This document shows, piece after piece, positions 8,467 to 16,932 of a stretch of DNA of 64,000 bases. The DNA is taken from positions 1 through 64,000 of the forward strand of contig NZ_JAAGOX010000053.1 in the NCBI RefSeq assembly GCF_010500245.1. Reading direction: 5' to 3'. The DNA is from Ruegeria sp. PrR005. GTDB lineage: Bacteria; Pseudomonadota; Alphaproteobacteria; Rhodobacterales; Rhodobacteraceae. Under the pieces are notes generated by a model that was not told where the DNA came from, ran no database searches, and saw nothing but the letters and a program-made list of their open reading frames with translations. Numbering within the stretch: the first letter of the stretch is position 1; every line of letters starts with the position of its first letter. The position numbers and the translations under genes are program-made.

Positions 8467-11243
8467 TCGTCGGTCCCGCCTATCAAATCGGTCAAAAACG
8501 CACCGTCCCCCATATTGAGCACGGTCTGGATATCATGCGCCAGATTGGTTTCGAGCGATTGCCCGCCAAAATGCAGGCCGCAGAGCTGACCGGGGCTGTG
8601 CAGCGACACGATGGCAGACCCCGAATTGCCGGGCAGCGTGGTTGCATCATGGCTGAAGGCCCAGCCGCGCGGGTCGGTGGCCAGCGCTCCCGGACGCGCC
8701 TCGATCATGCCGGGGCTGATGTATTTGACCCCGTATTTGTCGCCATAGAGCTCGCCCAGCCGCGCCCAGAAGGCAAGATAGTTGTCCTTGTCCTGTCGCG
8801 GATCGGGCCCACGGACGCTGCGCGGTTCGGCCGGGTATCCGGCGACCAGAATCTTGGTCAGGTCGGTATCGGTGGTCGAGATCAGGCCCCGGTCAATCGG
8901 GTCTGGCGGCGGGGCGCGGCCATTGTCGGGGTCGATGCGCAAAAGAGCCATGTCGAGGCGGGACATGTTGACCGTGCGCCCGATGCGCGCGGCGCCTGCG
9001 GTCGCCACTTCCGTCAGGGTGAACCGGGTGTCGTCGTCCTGCGCCTCAGGGTCGAAGATGATCGAGACCGGGAACCGCAGATGGAACGGGCGCGAGCCGT
9101 CGGTGGAGGGGATCGGTTCGGCAAAGGCGTCGATGACGTGGCGGTTGGTCATCACCAGACCGTCGGACAGAAGGAAGCCGGTGCCGACATGCACCCATGT
9201 CCCTTGGGCGTTGCGCGCATCTATCCGGCCCACCGCGCGCACCAGCGGCTGCCAGCGGCTGACCGCCGTCAGCAGGTCGGCTTTCCAGGTGCCCAACATC
9301 GGGTCGAACAGTTCGGACCCGTCCGCCTGAACCCGGATCGCGGGACGGCCGGTGAGTTGCACCAGCGCCTCCAGCGCATATCCGACCTCGCCCGCCGACA
9401 TATGAACTTCGCGGTCCGGGTCGAGATGCGACTGGACGGCCTGCCTGATCCGGTCGGCCGCCTCGGCCTGCATCGTGGTGTCGACCAGATCCGGCGCAGC
9501 CTCGGCCTTGAGCTGGAAAAGCTCGGTCACGGTTTCCATCACCGCATCCAGCCCCTCGCCGCGCAGCCGTTCGACCGAGGCCTCATAGCTGATGTCAGAG
9601 GCGCTTTCAGTTGTACCGGAGCGGCCAACGGCGAGCCGACGCACGGCCCGGTCCAGTGGTGCGGGTGGGGCGACGGGGGCCAGCACGAGGCCCGGCGCGC
9701 CAATGGGCGCGCGATCGCCGAGCAGGGCCGCCAGCGCGGGCGACGGTTGCTCGCGCATCGCGTTTTCCAGGGTTATCGACGCCTCGGGCTCTGCCCGCAG
9801 CCGCCAGTCGAAGGCGACGAAATCGGCCTCGGCCTGAAGCCCCCCGGCGTCCAGATCGGGCCCAAAGAGACTGAGTGCTGGGCCCGCGGCCTCGGGCACC
9901 GGGCCGGTCACGATATCCTGCGGGTCGAGTGCCAAGAGCGCCTCGGCATCGACGATGCCCGCCCCCATCAGGTCGGTGTCCCAGCCCACGGGGCACCGCG
10001 AGGTCTGGCGCAGCGCCGCGCGAAACAGCTCTTGCAGCGGCAGGCCCCTGCGATGCGCCTCTTGCCGCAACGGGGCCCAGCCGAACCGCTCCAGCCACAG
10101 CGCCGCAACGCCCGCCGTCAGGGCGACGGCAAAGGAGGTGCCCTGTCCGCCCGTGTTCACATCGGCCAGGTCCATCTCGCCCGGGCGGCGGCGCGCGACA
10201 TGCAGGTTTTCGGCCGGGGCCGAGATGTCGACCTCGGGGCCCCGGCACGAGCCGCGCCAGCGGTTGCCCGCGTGGTCGACCCCAGCGACCGCGATCACGT
10301 TGCGATCGAACGCCGGGTAGGTGACGAAGCGCACGCAGTTCCCGGCGGCGGCCAGCACGATCAGGTCGGCAGAGACGGCGCGCGCCACGGCACGCCGCAT
10401 CACGCGGGGGCCAAAGGCGCTACCGAGGCTCATGGTCACCACGCGGCAGCCTTGATCACGCGCCCGGTCGAGCGCCCGCGCGACTGGCACCCAAGCGCCG
10501 ACGACCACCGCGTTATTGGTGCGGAACGGGATCAGTGTCGCCCCCGGCGCACTGCCTGTCACATGATGGCTCCGCCGGCTGGTCACCAGCGAGGCGGTCC
10601 CGGTGCCGTGACCGGGCGAGCCCATCTGCGGCGACAGCGGATCGGTCGGGTCGGGGGTGCCGTCGACAAAGTTGTATCCGCGCGCCTTGTCCACGCCCTG
10701 ATCCAGCTCGCGATGGGCGGCCACGCCGGTATCCGGCTGGCCAATCCTCTGCCCCGCGCCGGAGACCCCGAACCGGGTCATCGCCCGGTCGGCCTTGATC
10801 AGTTTCAGCGCCCAATCCGGGTCGGGCAGCGGCGCGGTATGGGCGCGGCACAAGTCCCAGACCACGTCACCGACGTTCTCGATGGGGGGTGCGACGCTTT
10901 CGACATCCGTGAAGGGCGGCGAGATGTCAGGCGTAACCGACACCAGGCCAAGCGCGTCGCGGAGTTCACCCGCCTGGGCAAACAGATAGCCCGGCGACTG
11001 CTCGATCGGCACCCCGGGAAATTGCAGCACAAGCAGGTCGTCATCCGCCTCGGTCGCGCGGAAGAGATCGAAACCATCGCCGCCAAGCAACGCGGCAATC
11101 CCGGCGCGCGCATCCTCGGGCGATACCGGCCCCGGATACTCCAGAGTGAACGACAGGATGTCTGTTGGCAGATTGTCACGGCCAGTAGGTACCGCCACCC
11201 GGCTGGCGGCCTTGAGCAGGTCCAACATCACGAAACCCTCCAA
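8463..11243 (-). CDS. Subtilisin-trypsin double serine protease (926 aa)
   Basis: One polypeptide carries two complete serine protease triads. The subtilase domain (about 150-390) has IGQPDTGVAAH (Asp171), GSPGHGTGTASL (His212), oxyanion Asn302 in AAAGN and GQGTSFAVALTAGVAALW (Ser370). A linker of about 280 residues follows, then an S1-like domain with GTGFLLSDGLVMTNRHV (His702), SRLDMALLRID (Asp764) and TLPGNSGSAIV (Ser874). No signal peptide or propeptide is evident: the first 150 residues look like a folded adaptor domain, so action is presumably intracellular. It is the first gene of the operon with the trypsin/STAND-like and STAND genes, translationally coupled by a 4-base overlap. The start could also be the in-frame ATG six codons in. 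Confidence 0.8.
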   Translation of the reverse strand: MEGFVMLDLLKAASRVAVPTGRDNLPTDILSFTLEYPGPVSPEDARAGIAALLGGDGFDLFRATEADDDLLVLQFPGVPIEQSPGYLFAQAGELRDALGLVSVTPDISPPFTDVESVAPPIENVGDVVWDLCRAHTAPLPDPDWALKLIKADRAMTRFGVSGAGQRIGQPDTGVAAHRELDQGVDKARGYNFVDGTPDPTDPLSPQMGSPGHGTGTASLVTSRRSHHVTGSAPGATLIPFRTNNAVVVGAWVPVARALDRARDQGCRVVTMSLGSAFGPRVMRRAVARAVSADLIVLAAAGNCVRFVTYPAFDRNVIAVAGVDHAGNRWRGSCRGPEVDISAPAENLHVARRRPGEMDLADVNTGGQGTSFAVALTAGVAALWLERFGWAPLRQEAHRRGLPLQELFRAALRQTSRCPVGWDTDLMGAGIVDAEALLALDPQDIVTGPVPEAAGPALSLFGPDLDAGGLQAEADFVAFDWRLRAEPEASITLENAMREQPSPALAALLGDRAPIGAPGLVLAPVAPPAPLDRAVRRLAVGRSGTTESASDISYEASVERLRGEGLDAVMETVTELFQLKAEAAPDLVDTTMQAEAADRIRQAVQSHLDPDREVHMSAGEVGYALEALVQLTGRPAIRVQADGSELFDPMLGTWKADLLTAVSRWQPLVRAVGRIDARNAQGTWVHVGTGFLLSDGLVMTNRHVIDAFAEPIPSTDGSRPFHLRFPVSIIFDPEAQDDDTRFTLTEVATAGAARIGRTVNMSRLDMALLRIDPDNGRAPPPDPIDRGLISTTDTDLTKILVAGYPAEPRSVRGPDPRQDKDNYLAFWARLGELYGDKYGVKYISPGMIEARPGALATDPRGWAFSHDATTLPGNSGSAIVSLHSPGQLCGLHFGGQSLETNLAHDIQTVLNMGDGAFLTDLIGGTDE

Positions 11244-11492
11244 TCGAAGATCAGAAAATGTGCTTTGAAATATCGTCCGAGCCTATCACCAAATGCCTTG
11301 AAAATGAAGGTCTGTCTTCGCCTGTGGCGGGCAAATCCGGTCGCTCAGAATACCATGCCTTGCAAATTTCTTTCCCTTCCTGCGGGTTTCAGGCCCCGTT
11401 TTTCCACCCACGGGGACTTGGCAACTGACCAAGTTCATTATATTCCTCAAGGACTTGATCCCTTGTCGCTATCTTTTTGACACATCAACGGA

Positions 11493-12209
11493 ATGGGATA
11501 TCGAACCGTGCGACCATCAAACAGAAAGCCCGCAATCCCGGTCGAAACGGTTCTTGCCAAAGTGTCCCTGCTGGCCGGGCTCGACCCGCAGGACCTGCGG
11601 CGGTTCGCCAACGACCTCGATCCGATGACGGTGAATACCGGGCAGACCGTGGTCGAGCAGGGCGAAACCTCGACCGAGATGTATGTCGTGTATTCCGGCC
11701 GCCTGGTCGGCCTGCTGCTGTCCCCCAATGGCAAGGAAGTGGCCTTTACCGAGATTACCGCTGGCCGCTATTTCGGAGAACTGGCCGCGCTGGACAATCG
11801 CCCCAGGTCGCTGACGATTTCAGCGGCCGAACCCACGATGCTGGGTCGGATGTCGGCGGACAAGTTGCTGACCTGGATGGCCGAGGTGCCTCGGCTGGCA
11901 CGCAACCTTGCCATCGATCTGGCCGAGCGGAACCGGGCCTTGACCGAGCGGGTGTTCGGGCTGGTGGTGCATGATGTCGACAAACGCGTCCGCGCCTTTC
12001 TGCTGCAACAGGCACAGCTGGAACATCAGCTTAAACCCGGCGGCGTGCTGGACCCATGCCCGACCCATGACGTGATCGCGAACTATATCGGCGCCACGCG
12101 CGAGGCGGTCAGCCGGGTCATGGCGCGGCTGGCGGCCACCGGCGTGATTGAAACCGGCCGCCGCCGGTTGGAGATTAGCGATATCGACCGTCTTTTCGAA
12201 GGGTTATGA
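11493..12209 (+). CDS. Crp/Fnr-family cyclic-nucleotide-responsive regulator
   Basis: The 238 aa protein has an N-terminal cyclic-nucleotide-binding beta barrel and a C-terminal winged helix. The phosphate-binding cassette reads FGELAALDNRPRSLTISA (about residues 90-107), close to the cAMP-binding GEL....R(S/T)A consensus. No cysteine cluster for an FNR-type Fe-S centre is seen. The DNA-recognition helix lies in NYIGATREAVSRVMARL. It converges on the class III cyclase gene: the two ends overlap by six bases, so a cAMP producer and a cAMP reader are neighbours. The 249 bp upstream region is shared divergently with the double-protease operon, making this regulator a candidate controller of that operon (inference). 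No standard Crp box was found there by eye. Confidence 0.85.
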   Translation: MGYRTVRPSNRKPAIPVETVLAKVSLLAGLDPQDLRRFANDLDPMTVNTGQTVVEQGETSTEMYVVYSGRLVGLLLSPNGKEVAFTEITAGRYFGELAALDNRPRSLTISAAEPTMLGRMSADKLLTWMAEVPRLARNLAIDLAERNRALTERVFGLVVHDVDKRVRAFLLQQAQLEHQLKPGGVLDPCPTHDVIANYIGATREAVSRVMARLAATGVIETGRRRLEISDIDRLFEGL

Positions 12210-15200
12210 GCCGCCCCATCTGTCCTGAAGACGCAGACAGATCGGCAACATCCAACGCTCGCCTGCGCGAATGTCCCGTTCCAGCCTGCTCAGATCCGCT
12301 GTCGGCGCGGACAGGCCGGCGGCCTCTTCCGCCATGGCGTGGATGGTGCGGAATGTGGGGTTGAGAAACAGGAAACCCTGGTTGGTCAGAACCGCCAGAG
12401 CCTGTTGGAAATCTTCCTGGCCTTGTTCGACATTGCCCTCGGATATCCGGCCGATCCCCGTCAGCATGCGGGCGTAGACGACCCAGAAGCCCAGATCCTT
12501 TTCCTGGGCCAGTCGCGCCAGCCAGGCCGAGAAGTCGCGGAATGCAAGCCAGTCGCCGGACACCGCCGAAGGGAATGCAGCTCCAAACGTCAGGGTATGG
12601 CACAGGGTGTGAGTCATTTCCGTCTGGAGAGCCGCCGCGATAGCCCGGTCGATGGCCTGGCGCGTCGTCTCGTTCGGCGCGGTGAACGCGTCGATGGCCG
12701 CGACGCAACACAGGACCGTTGCATGATTGTCCGTCGCCCCGAACAGCCGCATCGGTTCGGCATGCTGCACCGGGTCGTAGGCGTTGAGAAAACGTTCAAG
12801 ATGAACTCGGGCGGATTCGAACTCGCCCCGGAACATCAGGCTGGACCCCAGCATCCGGTCGAGGACCAGCGCATGCAGGCCGCTGGGGTCGGCCTCGGCG
12901 ATCTCGGCCAGGCCCGAGGCGAATTCGTAACTTGCGTCGATATCGCCCTGCACGCTGTAATCTATCCAGCGAAAGAACATGGCCGAAAACACCCGCTGGC
13001 TGCCGCCGGTGCGCTCGATCAGGGCGTTGATCCGGCCCAGAACATCCTCTCCCGCAGCGCGATAACCTTTGGCGCCGATCAGGGCGGGATACATGGCCAG
13101 CAGGGTGTCCGCCTCGAAATGGTCGATCCAGTCGCCTTCGGCCTGTTCCATGCGCGGCAACAGCGACAGCGCATGACGGAACAGCGCCACCGCTTCGGCA
13201 TCCGCCGATTGTGCTGCGGCGTTGCGCCCGGCCTCGGCCCACAACTCGGCCGCGGCGCGCAACCGGCCAGCCCGTTCCAGCTGATCGGCGAGCAGCGTCG
13301 GCTCGACCGTCAGGCCACGGTCGCGCTGGCGGCCAAGGGCGTCGGCGATCGCGGCATGTATCCGCTCGCGGTCGCGAGTCAGGATAATGTCATAGGCACA
13401 GTCCTGAAGGATCTGGTGACGCAGGATCAGGCGCTTGTCAGGGCTGCTGTCGCGGGACAGGTGAAGCTCGGCCAGGCCGGAGGCCACCAGTTCGTCAAGC
13501 GCGTCTTCGAAACGCCCCGGACCGGGCCACAGGTCCCGCAAGAGCGCCACCGAGGCTTCGCGCCCGATGCTGGCGATCAGCCTCAGCAAGGGGCGCGCGG
13601 TGACAAGCCTGCGAATACGGGCGTGCAGGCTCTGTTGCAGGCTGGAAGGGACGGACAGGTCCGGCAGGTTATCGGTGGCAGAACTGTCGGCCGCCGTCAG
13701 GCGCGCGCGCATTTCCAGCGCCAGTTCCTCGGCAAACACCGGCACGCCCTCGGCGCGGGCGACCAGAGGTGCGACCAGCGCCTCGCCGCCATCGGCCCCG
13801 GCCAGTACGCTGCGGACGATGCTGTTGGTGTGTTCCGGCGACAGCAGTCCCAGCGAGATCGGAACCGCGCCATCAATCCTCATCAACCGCTGGTCCGGCA
13901 GGGCATTGCGGGCCGACGCAATCAGCAAGAGGCCCGGCGGCCGCAACGAGGCCAGCGCCAGCAGAACTTCGAGCGTCGAGGGATCGGCCCATTGCAGATC
14001 GTCAATCCACAGCACATGCGAACCGGAAACCGAGGTACCGAAATACTCGGCCATAGCGCCTATCACCCGGGTGCGGCGATGGCGGCGCTCGGCCCGGGTT
14101 GCGGTCGGGATCCCGTCCAGCTCGGCGCAGAGCGACGCGGCGGCGGGGTTGTTTTCCTGTGTCAGCAATAGCCGGAACGCCTCGAACGGCTTGTCGCGCC
14201 CATGCGCCGGGCAGGTCACATGGCGCACCTGATACCCTTCGTGCCGCAGGTTCGCCAGGAACTCGCTGACCAGGCGCGACTTCCCGATCCCGTGTTCGCC
14301 TGCCACCGTGACCAGGTTGAATGCGCCCATTCCAACGGCATTCCAACAGGCCGACAGCCTTGCCAGCTCGGCCCGACGGTTAACAAAGGGAACCCGCTCG
14401 GGCTGCGACAGCAGGGCGGCATTGACACCGGGAGACCGCTCCGGACCCACTTCATAAAGCGGCGCGGGCTCTTCGATCCCTTTTAGATGGCGCAGACCGA
14501 GAAAGCGCAGGTTGAAATGCTGCTTTACCAGCGCCGCCGTTGTATCGGCGATGACAACCTTGCCCGGTTGCGCCTCGGCCTGGAGACGGGCGGCGGTGTT
14601 CACCACGGCGCCGTAGGCGCGGCCGCCGCGCTCGTACTGGCTGAGTTGGCGGTCACCGACGACCACGGGGCCCGAGGCGACCCCGACACGGACCTGAAGC
14701 ATATGGCCATTGGGCGCCGACAATTGACCGACACGGGCGACCGCATCGCGCGCGGCAAAGACGCCGCGCAGGGCGGCGTCCTCCATCGCCTCGGGATAGC
14801 CGAAATAGATCAGAACCCCATCGCCGTGGTATTGCGCCACATGCCCGCCGTACCGGTCAACGGCTGTGTCGACCGCGTTATAGAACCCGGCCAGCAAGTC
14901 GGTAAACCGCTCTTCTCCCAATTCGTGGGCCAGACCGGTCGAGCCGACGAGGTCGCAGAACACCACCGTCAGGTATATCCGCTCACCCTCGTCGCCCGCA
15001 TGTGCGGCGCTGGTGGTCTGCCTGGCCTTCTGCTCGGCGATCCGGGCCAGGATCTTGCGCCGATGGCCAAGCGATTTCACGCCCAGGTCGGCCAGATCTT
15101 GGTCCGAGAGATGTTCCAGCACCTCGAAGTCTATGTCGGCGCTCTCGAACTGGTCGGCGTACGAGCCAAGCCCCATCTGATCCAGGAAGGAGGCAACAGA

Positions 15201-15227
15201 GCCGATATCCCGGTAACCGTCATTCAT
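12204..15227 (-). CDS. SAM-domain class III cyclase fused to ATPase and helical repeats
   Basis: The 1007 aa signalling protein opens with a SAM domain (about residues 8-68; LDQMGLGSYADQFESADID, then LSDQDLADLGV). A class III cyclase domain follows (about 85-265) with the metal-binding strand VVFCDLVGST, the second metal segment QYHGDGVLIYFGYP and the transition-state stretch GAVVNTAARLQ. An AAA-type module comes next with Walker A GEHGIGKSR and Walker B HVLWIDDLQWAD. The C-terminal 500 residues are helical, probably TPR-like. No membrane segment is seen. The predicted reaction is ATP to cAMP (or GTP to cGMP), gated by the ATPase/TPR sensor. It follows the FAD oxidase gene by 6 bases, so the two are one operon. 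Confidence 0.88.
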   Translation of the reverse strand: MNDGYRDIGSVASFLDQMGLGSYADQFESADIDFEVLEHLSDQDLADLGVKSLGHRRKILARIAEQKARQTTSAAHAGDEGERIYLTVVFCDLVGSTGLAHELGEERFTDLLAGFYNAVDTAVDRYGGHVAQYHGDGVLIYFGYPEAMEDAALRGVFAARDAVARVGQLSAPNGHMLQVRVGVASGPVVVGDRQLSQYERGGRAYGAVVNTAARLQAEAQPGKVVIADTTAALVKQHFNLRFLGLRHLKGIEEPAPLYEVGPERSPGVNAALLSQPERVPFVNRRAELARLSACWNAVGMGAFNLVTVAGEHGIGKSRLVSEFLANLRHEGYQVRHVTCPAHGRDKPFEAFRLLLTQENNPAAASLCAELDGIPTATRAERRHRRTRVIGAMAEYFGTSVSGSHVLWIDDLQWADPSTLEVLLALASLRPPGLLLIASARNALPDQRLMRIDGAVPISLGLLSPEHTNSIVRSVLAGADGGEALVAPLVARAEGVPVFAEELALEMRARLTAADSSATDNLPDLSVPSSLQQSLHARIRRLVTARPLLRLIASIGREASVALLRDLWPGPGRFEDALDELVASGLAELHLSRDSSPDKRLILRHQILQDCAYDIILTRDRERIHAAIADALGRQRDRGLTVEPTLLADQLERAGRLRAAAELWAEAGRNAAAQSADAEAVALFRHALSLLPRMEQAEGDWIDHFEADTLLAMYPALIGAKGYRAAGEDVLGRINALIERTGGSQRVFSAMFFRWIDYSVQGDIDASYEFASGLAEIAEADPSGLHALVLDRMLGSSLMFRGEFESARVHLERFLNAYDPVQHAEPMRLFGATDNHATVLCCVAAIDAFTAPNETTRQAIDRAIAAALQTEMTHTLCHTLTFGAAFPSAVSGDWLAFRDFSAWLARLAQEKDLGFWVVYARMLTGIGRISEGNVEQGQEDFQQALAVLTNQGFLFLNPTFRTIHAMAEEAAGLSAPTADLSRLERDIRAGERWMLPICLRLQDRWGGS

Positions 15228-15233
15228 GCCTGG

Positions 15234-16820
15234 TTACCCGGCGGCCGCCTGAATCGGGTCCTCGAACCCCTTGAACCCGGGGGGAAACCCGGGGCCGGGC
15301 GGGTGCCATTCAAGCGGCGCAATGCTTTGCGGGAACCGCAGCAGGTCGATGGGATCGTATTTGCCCTTGATCAGCCGCAACAACCAATACTTGTCGCCCC
15401 AATATTGTTCGGCAAAACCCGGATTTTCCGGGCTTGGGTAATTCTGATAGCTTTGGCCGGTCCAATGCGGGGCAAAAACCTGCTCCCATCCCTTGATGAA
15501 CTGCATCATCTGCTCTTCCTCCTGCTCGGTCAGCCAGAAGACATCGAAGAACAGATCACAATACACATCCCGGTGAAAGAACGCATTTCCCGAAATCGGC
15601 ATGCGTGCAATGGCGCCGCCATAGATCTCCATGGCCGCGATGGTGTAGGGGCTGGGCGAGGATCGGAAGTAGTCCAGCAACTGTTTCCAGCCATCGGCAG
15701 AGACCGGTTTGGCGACATAACGGCTGATCTTCGCCTCGGGCGGCGGCATCGGCGTCATATCCGCGGGGAATTCGGGCACCTCGTAGGGTTCGCTCAGCAG
15801 GATGCGATTGAGATCGATATAGGGCTGCGGATCGTAGAGCGCTTGCAGGGTCGCGCCCGGCAGGGCCAGCACGGGGTTCAGTACCTCTTGCAGGTCTTCC
15901 CGGCTGCCGCGGTAGACGCCGCGCATCAACAGCACGGGTTCCTTGGCCTGACCGGTCGGGCCCTCGAACGCCCAGATCATCTGGTAGCCCAGCGTATCGG
16001 GCGCGCCGGTGCGCATGAAGTTCTCTTGCAACCAGGCCAGAGATTGCGCGGCCTTGGCGGTGCCCTCGTCGGTCTGCATGGACCAACGCACGGAAAACCC
16101 AGAGAATTTCGAACCGCGATAGAGGCGATACTTGACTGCCAGCAGAATACCGAAATTGCTGCCGGTGCCCCCCCGGACCGCCCAGAACAGATCCGGGTTC
16201 AGTTCGGCATTGGCATGCACGATGCGCCCGTCAGTCAGCATCACACGGATCTCTTCGACCTGGTCGCAGTTCATCCCAAAGATGCGCGCGGTAAACCCAT
16301 AGCCACCGCCCTGCATATAGCCACCGACGCAGACATCCGGGCAGGCCCCTCCGGGGGTGTGAAGGTCATAGGTCTGAAGCTTGGCGTTGAACTTGCCGAA
16401 ATTCGTACCGGGGCCGACCCAGGCGCGCAGCGCCTCGGGGGTGATACAGACATCGTTCATCCGGCTGACGTCGATCAGAAAGCCGTTTTGCGATGAAAAA
16501 CCTGCCGTGCTGTGGCCGCCCGACCGGACCACAACCGCCATCGACAGGGCCCGCGCCACGCGCAGGCATTCGGCGACATCCGCTTCGACCTCGCAATACA
16601 CGATGACCTCTGGAAAGGCCGAGAACCTGGGGTTCGACAGCATGCGGTCGGCGTTGTATTCGGGGTCTCCCGGCAGAACGACCGTTCCCAGAATGTTTTT
16701 TTGCAGCTCTTCCGCGTATTTCGGAGGGAGACCTTGTGCGGATCCTTCGGTTTCTCTTTTGGCTGCCCACAATTCCGATCTTTTGCGCAAACGTTGCGCG
16801 CGACTATCATACCAAAGCAC
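15234..16820 (-). CDS. Berberine-bridge-enzyme-type FAD oxidase
   Basis: The 528 aa flavoprotein has a PCMH-type FAD-binding domain with RSGGHSTAG (the His that can bind FAD 8-alpha) and GGACPDVCVGGYMQGGG, whose Cys can form the second covalent FAD link. A BBE C-terminal box contains NYPSPEN and EQYWGDKYWLLRLIKGKYDP. Such enzymes oxidise alcohols, sugars or alkaloid-like amines with O2, giving H2O2. There is no signal peptide. The start is a GTG preceded by AGGA. It is directly upstream of, and probably co-transcribed with, the cyclase gene. This is an unusual pairing: the oxidase could generate the cue or act as an output. The substrate is unknown. Confidence 0.85.
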   Translation of the reverse strand: MLWYDSRAQRLRKRSELWAAKRETEGSAQGLPPKYAEELQKNILGTVVLPGDPEYNADRMLSNPRFSAFPEVIVYCEVEADVAECLRVARALSMAVVVRSGGHSTAGFSSQNGFLIDVSRMNDVCITPEALRAWVGPGTNFGKFNAKLQTYDLHTPGGACPDVCVGGYMQGGGYGFTARIFGMNCDQVEEIRVMLTDGRIVHANAELNPDLFWAVRGGTGSNFGILLAVKYRLYRGSKFSGFSVRWSMQTDEGTAKAAQSLAWLQENFMRTGAPDTLGYQMIWAFEGPTGQAKEPVLLMRGVYRGSREDLQEVLNPVLALPGATLQALYDPQPYIDLNRILLSEPYEVPEFPADMTPMPPPEAKISRYVAKPVSADGWKQLLDYFRSSPSPYTIAAMEIYGGAIARMPISGNAFFHRDVYCDLFFDVFWLTEQEEEQMMQFIKGWEQVFAPHWTGQSYQNYPSPENPGFAEQYWGDKYWLLRLIKGKYDPIDLLRFPQSIAPLEWHPPGPGFPPGFKGFEDPIQAAAG

Positions 16821-16932
16821 GTTTTTTTCCTATCACTTGAATCTGTGGCTCATCCTATGAGTGCAGCAAAGTGATTGGCAATTTCCTTTTTGCGCGCCGG
16901 GCAAGATTTCTCGGTCTCGCCCTTGGGGCAGG

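Noticed and set aside
8373-11480. 1035-codon open frame on the plus strand opposite the double-protease gene
   Set aside because: High-GC antisense frame. The minus-strand product has two full protease triads, while this one is low-complexity Arg/Gln/Gly-rich with no domain.
11477-11488. TTGA-CACA-TCAA before the Crp gene as an FNR box
   Set aside because: FNR-type sites need TTGAY-N4-RTCAA (14 bp). Here the half-sites are two bases too close, and it abuts the start codon.
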